This document shows, piece by piece, positions 22,433 through 33,589 of a DNA stretch of 64,000 nucleotides. Positions within the stretch are counted from its first letter, which is position 1. Each line of letters begins with the position of its first letter. The DNA lies in assembly GCA_020796225.1 (NCBI GenBank), contig CM036755.1, positions 45,736,306 through 45,800,305 on the forward strand, given 5' to 3'. This stretch comes from Arion vulgaris. Lineage: Eukaryota > Mollusca > Gastropoda > Stylommatophora > Arionidae. A program made the translations under genes and the position numbers. The notes under the pieces were generated by a model. That model did not search any database. It saw only the letters and a list, made by a program, of their open reading frames with translations, and was not told where the DNA came from.

Positions 22433-22790
22433 TTACAGAAAAAACATTGCATCTTTTTTATTGGTAGTTTTATCATCATTAAATAGCTTGTCCTTAGCAA
22501 AACTTTGCCACCCCAACAGTCCTTCGAAATTACTCTCTCTCTCATAGGCCAAATGTTCTGTATCTGCAGCCGTCATGTTTAAACCATCAGTTACATCCTG
22601 AATCCATCTTCTCCGTGGTATTCCTCTTCTTCTCTTTGCCGGTATGCCTCCTTTCATGATGATCTTCTCCGGCGCTTCGTGTCTTTTTATATGTCCAAAA
22701 TATCTAAATTTTCTCTTCTTATTTGTAACATCAGCCAGTTTTCTTTGATTTTGAGTTCTGTCTGGATATATCTATTTGTTCTCTATTGGT
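22433..22790 (-). pseudogene. LINE-alpha C-terminal remnant
   Basis: The minus strand reads [20 protein letters not shown] and NMTAADTEHLAYERE, then upstream HIKRHEAPEK-like sequence. Truncated and frameshifted. Confidence 0.7.
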
Positions 22791-23480
22791 AGTTTACTGC
22801 GCGGAAATGGAGAAGACCATATTCAAATTTCGAATATTCGAAACTTCTTATAAATGTTTGGACCATATCTTCGATTTACTTTTTGACAATGTTTGATCAA
22901 TATATGTGAGAATCGTTTAATGCCTTCACTAACTTTCTCTTTATATAATCAACGTTGTAATTGTTTGTAAAGTCTTTCATATTTCAAGGCTGTATGGAAA
23001 ATTTCATCATCTTAGATGAAAAAGTTGCAGAGTTATATATTTTTAAGTTGGGGTCAACATTTGTAAACGAACTACGGTAATCAACGTCGCTTTGAAACTG
23101 GCCACAGCTTTCATCACCGTAATCCCCCATCGGTCAGGGACAATGGACAACCGTCAGATCCTTGATTGAGGCTATAGGTCTCGATAGAATTTCTACGCCA
23201 CTGACGTATTGTCCAGGGGCAAGGTTCTTCCACGGCTCAGTCACGAACCTTGCAAAATTTGAACATTTGAAAAGGTCACAACAAAATTGAAACATTGGAG
23301 TAATAAAAGTGTCACTAAAGTCCAAACCAGTTCATTCTCCCTCTTTTGATTTCACTTATTCATTTTAAAATAACACTTCGTTTGTTTACAGTCTCCGTGA
23401 CCAATCACGTCTTTCCGTTTGGTTAAGATCAACACAAAGTCATTGCCATGACTACAACCAGACGACATCGCAGAAAACAC
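22791..23480. other. Unassigned, apparently low-copy DNA
   Basis: No repeat family recognised. It includes a perfect 16-bp palindrome TTTCGAATATTCGAAA at 22828-22843. No convincing exon. Confidence 0.35.
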
Positions 23481-23799
23481 GAACTACAACACAATAAACA
23501 TTCCTTTTAGGACTAGTCTTACTACTTCTAAGCCACTTCTACACAAGCTGTCTACGCAGACTACTAAAATAAAATGGCAGGACAAAATTCCAGATACCGA
23601 AGTCCTCATAGGAGCAAAGATCCCAAGCGTCATCACAGTTGCAAAATTCCTAAGTGAGATGGGTCGGTCACGTTGCTCGAATACCTGATAAACGCATCCC
23701 AAAACAGCTGATGTATGGTGAGTTTGAACGGGACAAACGTTGAGCTGGCGGACAGAAAAACGGTTTAAAGACACTCTTACAGTGTCTCTGAAATGCTTC

Positions 23800-24340
23800 A
23801 ATATAGACACCACGTGCTGGGAATCCTTTGAGTAAGATCGCCAAATGTGGCGTTGTAACAACACAAGAGAAAGTCGCATAGGTGAGAATCGTCGTGCCGT
23901 TTAGGCACAGATAAAACGAGCTGCGCGAAAAGACAACATACACCATATCTCTTCTCGACTGTCTGTTGGAGGAGGACACTAAAATCGATGTTGAATCGAT
24001 CAAGCGATTTAGGCAGTTTGGAGTTACCCGTTGTACAAGTCGAACTGGATGCCTGTTTACGAGAGGCAGAGCGAGAGATGTGTTTAAGCAGCGAGCCAGG
24101 GGAACCATCAGTATGCGTACACTTCGATACTTGTTGGGGGAGACTGAGCACCTATGGGTCTGCCCGGAGCGCAATGACGTCAGTTTAGTAACCAATAACC
24201 AATAACATTCAACTCCCACATGTCTAACTTTGATCATGTATGCACCTGTGGTAGGGATTGTGTTCTATGATTGGACTCTACATTCCCTCACACACACACC
24301 AAAGAGGTGCAGCAGAACAATCTGAGGCCGTTGTCATCAT
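23800..24340. mobile_element. Dispersed repeat interrupted by a LINE-gamma 3' end
   Basis: 23800-23930 and 24235-24330 belong to the repeat at 19560-19900. Between them, 23955-24215 (+) is LINE-gamma coding DNA (KIDVESIKRFRQFGVT, CTSRTGCL, TLRYLLGETEHLWVCPE), ending in AATAACCAATAAC. Confidence 0.6.
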
Positions 24341-24477
24341 CGCTTGCGACGGGTGGCTATTATTATTACTTCAGGCACATGGTCACATACAAGAAAAAAG
24401 GCAACACGTCATGATATAACCAAAAAGAGACACGTCTTGGGTTTAAAAGGCGTGCATCGGTTAAAAAGAAGACGGTC

Positions 24478-25297
24478 TCTATGGCGTAGAGGTTAGGTGT
24501 TCGGGTTCCGAAAGTCCTGGGTTCGCTCCCTCGTGTAGACATCGCGAAATTTTTCGTGATATATTATATTGAATAATATCTCGAGATATTTGTCCAGAGA
24601 TCCCTGATCTCAGTGTAGGTGAGATCGAGCTCCTAGTCATATCGAAGACGGACGATAAAACATAGATTGAGTTGAGAACGTAAAAGAACTATTATCAATT
24701 AAAAATTGAGAAGAGCAGGCTGGAAATCAGCTGCCCTCGAAAATTCATTAGAAAGATTTAAGAAATGAATTCTATTAAAAATGTTCCTAATTACGTCGCT
24801 GCCCCTTGCCGGTGCTATGGAGTTATTGCACTGCTGCTGAGATATTCCTGTGTAAGAAAGAGATCGCAGCACACATGGCTAATCACCGAAGTGCAATGAT
24901 AATGGTTCAAACAATCAATCAAACAATCAATCAATCAAACAATCAATCAAACAATCAATCAAACAATCAATCAATTAAACAATCCAAACAAACAATCAAA
25001 CAATCAATCAAACAATCAAACAATCAATAAAACAATCAAACAATAAATCAAACAATCAATCAAACAATCAATCAATCAATCAAACAATCAATCAAACAAT
25101 CAATCAGACAATCAAACAATCAATCAAACAATAAATCAAACAATCAATCAAACAAACAAACAATCAAACAATCAATCAATCAAACAATCAATCAAACAAT
25201 CAATCAAACAATCAATCAAACAATCAATCAATCAAACAATCAAACAATCAATCAAACAATCAAACAATCAATCAATCAAACAATCAATCAATCAATA
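24478..25297 (+). mobile_element. SINE-C with a strongly expanded tail
   Basis: tRNA-like head (ATGGCGTAGAGGTTAGG, GGGTTCGCTCC), body with ATCCCTGATCTCAGTGTAGG, and tail block ending at about 24905, followed by the tetranucleotide array. Confidence 0.8.
24905..25297. repeat. (CAAT)n/(CAAA)n tail array, about 390 bp
   Basis: Mixed AATC and AAAC tetramers in place of the 10-20 bp tail of other SINE-C copies. Confidence 0.95.
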
Positions 25298-25340
25298 TAA
25301 TAATAACCAACAATAAACAATTGGGAAACCATATTGACTT

Positions 25341-25566
25341 CTTATTCGAATGCTCCATTTCGACCACTCTTTGTGATTTGTATGTGATCTGAGTCTAAGA
25401 GCGATTGTACGTTGTATCAGTTACGCGCCTACAAGTTACATCCGATTTCTGCAACGCTTTTTATTTACTAGGGTAACTTCCCTATGCCCCTACCACAGTC
25501 GCCTCTTACGACATGCCTTGTAGGCCACAGTGTTACTATTCGTTGCTCCCCTTGCGAGCCCCACAT
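25341..25566 (-). mobile_element. SINE-B
   Basis: TTCGAATGCTCCATTTCG to GCTCCCCTTGCGAGCC; slightly shortened. Confidence 0.8.
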
Positions 25567-26245
25567 TACAAAAGCTACCATATTGACCAACTTGACCTAT
25601 TTACTTCTAGTATTTTCTATCATTTGGACGTGGTTTATAAAACGGCCCCGAACTAGTAATTTTACCTCATTGCCTAAGTCTAACATTTCTTTTTATGAAA
25701 ACAGTGTTCTTGCTTAGGAATGCCTCCACAAGTTATCACCTCATGATAAAGCCTACACCGACGGGGAGAGCCTGAATGAAACTTGAATTTAGGTTAGCCT
25801 TGTATCCAGTGAGAGACAAGCATAGTGTTCCTGACAACCATTCTGGACAAACAGGCCATTTCTGGGATGTAAAGAGAGCTTTGTCACGTTTCAAGAGCTA
25901 ACATTACCGCATCAATAAGGATTAAAGACAGGGATTTAAGAAGCACATTTGAAGCCGGCCAGGCTTTCAATCTTATCTTTGGCCTAAAGTAAAATAACTA
26001 CGGCCTGTGTCAAGTCTATTTACAGAGGGGTTGCTAGTAAAATAAATAAGTGCCCCTGAGGAAAAACAAAGCCCCCACCCCTCCCATCCCGCATCATTAG
26101 GTCATTCACACATCATTAAGATGTATTATATTTGTAGCAGCCTCTTTAACTAAACCGTCATTTTTTAATATGACAGGTTGCTACTGACATTTCCATGAGA
26201 AAATCAACAATAGCATTAATTAGCGGTAGTATAGTTTTCCTCTTT
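25567..26245. other. Unassigned DNA
   Basis: No repeat or gene recognised; C-rich near 26070-26090. Confidence 0.3.
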
Positions 26246-26247
26246 AT

Positions 26248-26632
26248 TGTTTCAGTCGCCCATGTGTTTCCCCTTCCCCGGTAGCAAAGAATAGTAACAC
26301 AGCTACCTACAAAGCATGTCGTAAAATGTGACCACGCCCGTATGTTGCTGGGGCCCACAAGAGAAGCAAAGAATAGTAAAACTGCTACCTACAAAGCATG
26401 TCGTAAAATGTGACCACGCCCGTATGTTGCTGGGGCCCACAAGAGAAGCAAAGAATAGTAAAACTGCTACCTACAAAGCATGTCGTAAACTGTGACCACG
26501 CCCGTATGTTGCTGGGGCCCACAAGAGAAGCAAAGAATAGTAAAACTGCTACCTACAAAGCATGTCGAAAGAGACGATTGTGGTAGGGGCCTAGGGAAGC
26601 TACCCTAGTAAATAAAAAGCATCAGAAATAAG
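26248..26632 (+). mobile_element. SINE-B with tandemly repeated head
   Basis: The B head (TGCTGGGGCCCACAAG to CTACAAAGCATGTCG) is repeated before the AAATAAAAAGCATCAG part of the body. The 3' half of the element is missing. Confidence 0.8.
26315..26590. repeat. 82-bp tandem repeat of a SINE head, 3.4 copies
   Basis: CATGTCGTAAAATG or its variant recurs at 26315, 26397, 26479 and 26561, exactly 82 bases apart and nearly identical. Confidence 0.95.
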
Positions 26633-26689
26633 AATTATCTAAAGTATTAATGGTTTTTTCATCTTCATCGTTCTTCCTGCCAGTTTCTT

Positions 26690-27236
26690 CTTCTTCTTCT
26701 TTGGATGCTCCATATCGACCACTTGCTATCCACTCTGTGTGATTTGTATGTGATCTAAGCCTAAGAGAGAGCCGCTGTAGCGTAGTTGTTAGTGAACTCG
26801 CTTCTCAAGGCTGGTGGTCTGGGTTCAGCTCCCGCAATGCGCGTGGAATTTTTCCCGACCGCGACGGTTCTCAGGTCGACCCAGCCTCAACTGGGTACCA
26901 GATATGCTCTGGGAAAGTAAAGGCGGCCGGCGTGATGCTGACCACATCACCCATCGTGTGCCGACGGTCAATGAAAATACTGGCCTAACACTGTATTGAC
27001 CTATATACCACGAGGTATGAAAGGGTTCCTTTACTTTTTTAAGCCTAAGAGCGACTGTACGTTGCGCCAGTTATGCGCCTACAAGTCGGCAAGACATCAG
27101 ATTTCTGCGAAGCTTTTATTTTCTAGGTAGCTTCCTAGGTACTACACCAGTCGCCTCTTACGACATGCCTTGTAGGATGCAGTGGTACTATTCTTTGCTT
27201 CCCTTGCAGGCCCCGGTACCACACGGGTGGTTACGT
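26690..27236 (-). mobile_element. SINE-B interrupted by SINE-E
   Basis: B sequence at 26690-26767 and 27041-27236. TAAGCCTAAGAG occurs at both junctions as the target duplication of the inserted SINE-E. Confidence 0.85.
26768..27034 (+). mobile_element. SINE-E, tRNA-derived, full length
   Basis: tRNA-like head (GCTGTAGCGTAGTTGTTAG, CTGGGTTCAGCTCC) and a body with CTCAACTGGGTACCAG, ending AAAGGGTTCCTTTACTTTTTT. Other copies: 47103 and 51485. Confidence 0.85.
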
Positions 27237-27481
27237 CCTGTAAATGATATGCCAGGTATAATAATATATTATTAATAGTTTCTTCTCCTTCCTCGTTCTT
27301 CTTGCTAGCGATTAGTAGACACAAGGCCTCAATGATTACTGTAGTGCAACGCATATTCTTCATCGTACCTAACAGTATGGTCTCTTCTAATGGGTGGGCT
27401 TTGGTGTCTCAAGTCTGTGTACGTGTTGTTTGACCTGCAGTACATAAACAGTGTCTGGTAGAGATTGAGCCCGGTGGCATA

Positions 27482-27850
27482 TCTCAGTATCGCCCGAGTG
27501 GTTACCGGGGCCCAAATTGGGGTGTTGAGAATAGAACCACTGTTACCCGCCACGCATGTCGTAAGAGGCGATTAAGGAGGTTGGGCGTGGAGGTAGCTAC
27601 CCCACACCGTAAAAAAACACTAGATGGCTACAGAATGGAGAGCGAACCGAGTAATCGCTGGCTGAAATCGGACACATCGCCGAAGGATAAGCACTAGAGC
27701 TCCAAATGGTTATGAAGATTGGACGTAAAACACACCAATGCTAAGGCTGCATGAATCAGATTTCTACATGCATAGAATTTATAGGGAAGTCTGGTACATT
27801 GGTCTGGGCGGTGATCGCGAGAGAGAGTCTCGCCGATCTTGATCATGTGA
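27482..27850 (+). mobile_element. SINE-A head with an alternative 3' half (A/b)
   Basis: A normal A head to GGCGATTAAGGAGGTTGG, then a different body (GTAGCTACCCCACACCG, CCGAAGGATAAGCAC) shared with 9900-10235. Confidence 0.75.
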
Positions 27851-27947
27851 CTCTGGAGTCTGTTGTGACTCGTCTGTAATATGAATATAGAAGTTTGTTG
27901 TTCTTGCAGTAAAAAAAAACTCGTACTGCTTTTTTAGGGCTCTTCTT

Positions 27948-28195
27948 CTTTGCGTTCGTTCTTTACGACCAATTTTAATCACTCTTTGTGATTTGTTTGA
28001 TCTTTGCCAAGAACGTGTATACGTTGCACATTGGTTTGGTAGGCCCTTAAACGCATAGACTTCTACACACTTAGGACACATGCATCCGATTTCAGCCAAA
28101 CCTCCTTAATCACCTCTTACGACATGCGTGGCAGGTAACAGTGGTTTATTCTTTACACCCCAAATTTGGGCCCCGGTAACCACTCGGGCGGCTTT
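27948..28195 (-). mobile_element. SINE-A, full length
   Basis: Reverse copy from CTTCTTCTTTGCGTTCG to CCACTCGGGCGG. Confidence 0.88.
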
Positions 28196-28479
28196 TTGAA
28201 GGCGATATAGGACAGGTGGGACGTGAGCCTGATGAATATAATAGCCTCATAGCTAGTGCAATCGCCGCGATGCTGTTCAGTTTAGGATTTTTCATTTATG
28301 CCAACAACAGAAAAAAAATCATTGGCCTTACCGTCAATTGAACATGGGTCACCCGCATGGGAGCCGCTCTCTAGTTTATTGGATTAGTTGGGTTAGCTGA
28401 CTTTCCATCTCTTTTCTACACAGGAAAATTTCAGAGACAGCGCACAAACCCGAAGCACCGACGAGAGTCCTCGATGTAA

Positions 28480-28615
28480 TTTTGGAAAATGTTTGGCGGA
28501 ATCTTTATGGCATAGCAGAATCCCGTCAAAGAGCAAAAATAACAATTACACAAGCCACCAGAACAGCGCGAGATAAAAACAGAAAACCACGACACTGAGC
28601 AACAACCGGATTACA
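28480..28615 (+). mobile_element. LINE C-terminal scrap
   Basis: AGCCACCAGAACAGCGCGAGA and ACACTGAGCAACAACC match 15055-15110. Confidence 0.45.
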
Positions 28616-28850
28616 GTCTCTGTGGCTAAGGGGTTAAGCCCTTTGCCTTGTGAGTCGAAAGTCGTGGGTTCGAATCCGGACCACGTTGTTCTGTTCACGA
28701 GTGCAGTTTTTTTCAGAGACCCATATGATTGTTGCTGGAGCTACGGAGTTAGTGCAATACTCTCGGCAGGTGGCGTGCCATTTCTGCGGAGAGGGAACGA
28801 ACCATATGGGGTAAAACCCGGTGCAATGAAGTCAATCCTTCAGCTTAGAA
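28616..28850 (+). mobile_element. SINE-D, tRNA-derived
   Basis: A-box-like TGGCTAAGGGGTTAAG and B-box GGGTTCGAATCC, then the AGGTGGCGTGCCATTTCTGC body. No cloverleaf acceptor partner, so it is not a tRNA gene. Confidence 0.85.
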
Positions 28851-29569
28851 ACCGATTACAGTGTGACGACAAGAGAAGACCAGACACACGAAGCAAGTGC
28901 CCTTTCCATTTACGCTACCTCAGCTCTCAAATGTTAGAACCGCTGGTACAAATTATAGTTGACCCAGTTTAAGTAAAAACAAAAATCTGGCAGGTCAGAA
29001 TAGATAGGTTGACGAGTTTAACCCGTGTTTGACCTTTGGAAGGAATGAGACAGAGGATCAAACCTTGTTAACCCCAATGTGCTATAGTGAGTTTCTTTAC
29101 AAAGCATTTCTTCTTCTGCGATTATCATCCATCTTAGACTACGGATTCCCTTATATAATCTGCTTTCTTTCATTATCTCAGCGTTGTAAAACAGTTTCTC
29201 TTCGAAGGTGGTGTTTGTAAGCCACACAATCTTTTCTTGAGTTCTGCACGCCTTCAGTGGACAGTTTTGAAGGACAGGTTCTGCAGTCTATTTGTCATTT
29301 CAAAGCACTAGCGACTAGAGATGTCTGGCTTGAACTTGGCGTTACAGGTGGTGTGTCATTTTGGTGTGTTCTGGTGCACAGTGCTGATGGTTGGGTAGGC
29401 GTCAGATGACGATTGCAATACAAATAAAATTTCCCTTAGACTTTTCAGACTTTAGGGTATGAAGTCGCTCCACATTTCTAGATCCTTGTGTGTAGGAGAG
29501 TCAATTCCTTTCCTCACGTGTGGAACGTCGAGTACGGGATTAAGGTAATGCTTATAGACTACGCTGGGG
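28851..29569. other. Unassigned, possible LINE debris
   Basis: Short, broken LINE-like motifs only (for example near 29030-29230). No confident call. Confidence 0.3.
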
Positions 29570-29812
29570 GTCTTGGTGGCTAAGTGGTTAAGCCCTCTGC
29601 CTTGTGAGTCGAAGGTCGTGGGTTCGAGTCCGGACCGCGCCATTCTGTTCACGAGTGCAGTGTTTTCCAAAGACCCTAGGATTGTTGCTGGAGCTACGGA
29701 GTTCGTGCTTTGTGCAATACTCTCGGCAGGTGGCGTGCCATTTCTGCGGAGAGGGACTGAGCCGTATGGGGTAAACCCGGTGCAATGAAGTCAATCCTTT
29801 GGCTTTTAAGCC
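29570..29812 (+). mobile_element. SINE-D, tRNA-derived
   Basis: Second full copy: TGGCTAAGTGGTTAAGCCC, GGGTTCGAGTCC and the same body. Confidence 0.85.
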
Positions 29813-30425
29813 CTTTTTTTTTTATAGACAACGCTAATCCGTCTCACGATTACAGGGTTGTTGCAGAGCGAAGTGGGGCATACAGGACAACTACTTCTAG
29901 TATGAGGATAGAGGTTGAGGCCGTTACTGCTGCCCTCCATTGGATCTTTGGGACTTTATTTACTGAGGGCCGTTGTTGTATCTGACAAGATCCAGAAGGG
30001 AAGGTTCCGGTATGAGTGGATGTCGTCTATAGAAGTTTCTAACCTCCAACGGCTTACGTGGATATACTGCCCAGGGCATGCGGGTGTTTACGGTAATGAG
30101 AGAGCGGTCAGGCTTGCATCAACAGCATCGATTGTTGGGGAGTTGAAGATGGATAAGGGGGATATTCTTCGGTCTCTTCGCAACTCTCTGTTGGATGAGG
30201 ACACTAAAATCGATGTTGAATCGATCAAGCGATTTAAGCAGTTTGGAGTTACCCGTTGTTCAAGACGAACTGGATGCCTGAGAGGCAGAGTGAGAGGTGT
30301 GTTTAATCAGCGAGCCACAGGAACCATCAGTATGCATACTTTTCGATATCTGTTGGGGAGACTGAGCACCTATGGGTCTGCCCGGAGTGCAATGACGTCA
30401 GTTTAGTAACCAATAACCAATAACG
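29813..30425 (+). pseudogene. LINE-gamma 3' end: RNase H and C-terminus
   Basis: Two frames in tandem. The first encodes YRVVAERSGAYR and EVEAVTAAL. The second encodes LTWIYCPGHAGVYGNERAVR (RNase H end), then the KIDVESIKRFKQFGVT region, ending AATAACCAATAAC. One frame break separates them. RT is missing. Confidence 0.75.
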
Positions 30426-30439
30426 ATTACAATACTATT

Positions 30440-30725
30440 ACTAATATTAGTCAAAATAGTAAAGTTAATATAATTAAGATGCTAAAGCTTTCTGCAGTGA
30501 ATAAGCAAATGGTGAGGTTAGACACAGTCAACTCTAGATAACTAGGCCAGACAACTGACAGGGCAACACCTGACCTAGATCAGAGAGTGGGGGCTGGGGC
30601 TGAAAGTTATATATGTTTGATAGAACACTGCAAGCTTTTTGCAATTTTACTAAATTCTGTGAGTCTATAGTTATTTATTGGTGAAAAATATTCATAATAT
30701 TCATATTCCTTATTGTTAAACTTAG
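30440..30725. repeat. Dispersed repeat shared with 21760-21930
   Basis: CTAGATAACTAGGCCAGACA to GTGAAAAATATTC; inverted copy of the earlier one. Family unknown. Confidence 0.55.
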
Positions 30726-30744
30726 CTTGTTGAATAATTTAACC

Positions 30745-30995
30745 GCCCGAGTGGTTACCGGGGCCCAAAGTTGGGATGTAAAGAATAGAACCACTGTTAC
30801 CTGCCAAGCATGTCGTAAGAGGCGACTAATGAGGTTTGGCTGAAATCGGATGCACATGTCCTAAACGTGTAGAAGTCTATGCGTTTAGGAGCCTACCAAA
30901 CCAATGTGCAACGTATACACGTTCTTGGCAAAGATCAAACATATCACAAAGAGTGATTAAAATTGGTTGTAAAGAACGAACGCAAAGAAGAAGAA
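30745..30995 (+). mobile_element. SINE-A, full length
   Basis: CGCCCGAGTGGTTACCGGGG to GAACGCAAAGAAGAAG. Confidence 0.9.
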
Positions 30996-31207
30996 GAATA
31001 TAACTTCGATGTAGAATTTTGTGTTGATATTAAAATGAATTCGTCTATATACAACAATACTGGAATGTGAGGTCACATGGTGTAGTTGTGGTCTGATTAC
31101 CCATAATTCTTACCCGAGTCCGAAGGCCCATAAGTTTATAGTTGGTTCTGGGTTCTGGGACAGTAGAATGGTCAGACAATAAAACAAGATTATAAACGCG
31201 GGAAGAT

Positions 31208-31360
31208 CTTCTTCTTCTCGTTTACCTGCTATGAATTCAGGCGTAGTCAGGGCATCCAGTATGGGGTTTCTGACTGATGTATGCGTGAAGTATTGCTTTC
31301 CTTAACATCAGTGTCCCTCGTCATTCAGGCGAGCCGTTTCCGACTTCAGAGGTATTAGGA
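31208..31360 (-). mobile_element. SINE-G
   Basis: Minus-strand body with CAGTCAGAAACC and CTGAATTCATAGCAGG. Confidence 0.6.
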
Positions 31361-31479
31361 AGATAATGTTCATGGGAGTGTTAAGAGAAACTGAAAAAGT
31401 TTGTTTAAAACAGGCAAAGCCAAATAGGGTGCATAGAATGTATGGCACGGGCGGGCGAACCAAGTTAACAACTGTGATG

Positions 31480-31742
31480 CCTGTGTGTTGCCAGGGGAGC
31501 TAAGAATAGTAACGCTGCGATCTACAAATCATGCCGTTAGAGGCGACTAAGATGGGGGCCTACAAATCATGCCGTTAGAGGCGACTGAGATGGGGGCCTA
31601 AAAAAGTCATCCCAGTAAATAACAAGCATAGTAGGAAGTGGATGTGCATAAATGGCGCAGCGCAAATCGCTCTTAGGCTCAGATCACATACAGAGTACAA
31701 AGTGGTTTAACAAGTGGTTGATATGGAGCATGGGAAGAAGAA
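31480..31742 (+). mobile_element. SINE-B with an internal tandem duplication
   Basis: CTACAAATCATGCCGTTAG to GATGGGGGC occurs twice in a row, 39-40 bp apart. Otherwise a full-length B. Confidence 0.8.
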
Positions 31743-31744
31743 GA

Positions 31745-32010
31745 TATTGCATAAGAAGAAAAAGAGAATAAGCAACAATTTCAACACATCTTAACAGAAA
31801 AATCAGCACTCCAGCCCAGAAATCTACAGACCCTACTGTCTAAACTGCCCAAGCAGCGGAGGGTTGTCTTCCAGTGGATACCTTCTCACTGTGGAATACT
31901 AGGAAATGAAATAGCCGACTGACTGGCCAAGGAAGGTGCTGCAGGAGAGCAACCGGATGTACCAGTTACCTACCACCAAATGAAAAGGATGATTAATCAA
32001 TCAGAGGGGT
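31745..32010 (+). pseudogene. LINE-beta RNase H fragment
   Basis: RVVFQWIPSHCGILGNEIAD, a stop, then LAKEGAAGEQPDVP; same domain as 10860-10899 on the other strand. Confidence 0.7.
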
Positions 32011-32019
32011 CAAAGGCGC

Positions 32020-33440
32020 TAGGAAGCGGCGCGCCAGGATTAGGGAGCTGGCTTTAATCCCCTGCCCTCACCTCCAGGTGGTTACCCTGGTAACAGACGG
32101 TAGTTCCGGTCTGCCTAAGAGGGAAGGTGCCGTGGGAGAGCTACTCTGGGGCAAGTAGAGATGCAAAGGTAGTCTCACTAGATGGGATCCGCTCGCAACA
32201 CAGACAAGCGAACTCACAGAGTGACTATTAATGCTTGCCTCTCCCGGCCGATGGAAAAAGCTGGAAAGATGAACGTGGAACCGCGTGGGGCGAAACCAGA
32301 AACCGCGCCTGCTCTCTCTTGAGCCGCGCCGCACGTTGGTCCACATAGGTCAAAACTCTGGCCCCCATCACAGAGATGGGGGCACGACTCAACGCCATCA
32401 AGAGACGTTGACCCGCGTGTGGCGAAATTCGGAGCCCGCGCATGTTCTCTCTTGAGCCGATGAGCATGCTGGGAGTCGAATTGAGCTGCACGAGTGCCCA
32501 CATAGGGCGAAACTAGGACCCCTATCTCAGGGTTGTGGGTGCGATTTAAAGCCATCGAAGAGATGTTGACCCAAGCCCGAGCATGCTCTCTCTTGAGCCC
32601 TTTCTCTTGAGCCGATAAGTATGCCAGGAGTCGGGTTGAACTGTGCGTGGGTCCACATAGGCCGATCGCAGAGACGTCGACCCGCGCATGCTCTCTCTTC
32701 AGTCCTCTCTCTTGAGCAGGCTGGGAGTCGAGTTGAGCTCCACGGCGGGAATTGACAGATATGGTGAGGTAGGCACTAGGGCATAGCATGCATACGAGTG
32801 ATGCACGGGTGGGCACTCAGGTGGCGAAACCCGTTACCCCATCACAGGGGGGGGACCGAGTTGAGTCACAGGCGGGACAGTCCAGGCAAATGATACTAAG
32901 AAGTAACACAAAAACCGATGGTGACCAGGCACCAGGGCAGAGCTAGCTAGCACGCTGGCGATGTCATAGTGGGCCCCACCGAGGGGCAGGCGAGCATGGC
33001 ACGGCATGCAAGGAAGGCACGGCAAGCGGGGCAGGCAAGGCAAGCGTGTCAGGCACGGCAAGCACGAGGGTGTACGTCCCACCAGAAAGTGCAGAACTGG
33101 AATGCCCAGCAGAGGTAAAGCCAGTGCTCGTTTCCGTTCGCAGGGAACTACTTCTGCCTTGTAGTTTGATTGGGGACAATCAAAGCCTAGCGGAGCAAAC
33201 CGTACACAAAACTGGACGGGCGGCAAACCAAGGAGTCCACAAAACGATCGGTTTGCTGGGCAGATGACTCTCATCAGCACGGAAGGGCAGGTCGTCTACG
33301 GGTCGCTGCCCTGAAAGACAATAGCAACCTGCTGCCTTGTAGGTTTTGGCTGGGGACAGCAAAAGGCTAGCGGAGAGCGAACTATATACAAACGTTGGTT
33401 GAAACTGAACACAACACCGAAAGATAAGCACTTGAGCTCC
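32020..33440. repeat. GC-rich block with imperfect tandem units
   Basis: Markedly GC-rich against AT-rich surroundings. Recurring motifs at 32300-32740 are CTCTCTCTTGAGCCG, GCATGCT, GGGAGTCGAGTTGAGCT and GTCCACATAGG. The minus strand stays open for 200 residues with repeated GLKREHAR, which follows from the repetition. 33000-33080 adds GGCAAGC/GGCACGG runs. Confidence 0.7.
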
Positions 33441-33560
33441 AATAGGTACTGAAGGCTGTGCACGTACATCCCGTTCTGATGTTTGGCTGTTTATATATCA
33501 CAATAGAATGATAAAAACGGCTGAAGAACGATCGCGATAGAAATCAATCAGAAAGCCACA
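33040..33560 (-). repeat. Approximately 500-bp dispersed repeat
   Basis: Reverse copy of 57565-57985: AACATCAGAACGGGATGTACG, TTTTGCTGTCCCCAGCC and GCAGCAGGTTGCTATTG are shared. Possibly a SINE or non-autonomous element; family unknown. Confidence 0.7.
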
Positions 33561-33589
33561 AATACCAACACAAGACGATTATTATAAAA

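Noticed and set aside
22828..22843. Perfect 16-bp palindrome TTTCGAATATTCGAAA
   Set aside because: Short, AT-rich and isolated; expected by chance often enough that no function is claimed.
24905..25297. Regular array that could suggest CRISPR
   Set aside because: Tetranucleotide SINE tail with no spacers, in a eukaryotic sequence.
28616..28690. Possible tRNA gene (A- and B-box motifs)
   Set aside because: No acceptor-stem pairing and the same head occurs at 29570 with a SINE body; the heads at 9549, 26768 and 45145 are likewise SINE heads.
32214..32816. A 200-residue minus-strand frame
   Set aside because: Lies wholly in the GC-rich repeat block, where stops are rare; repeated GLKREHAR reflects DNA repetition.
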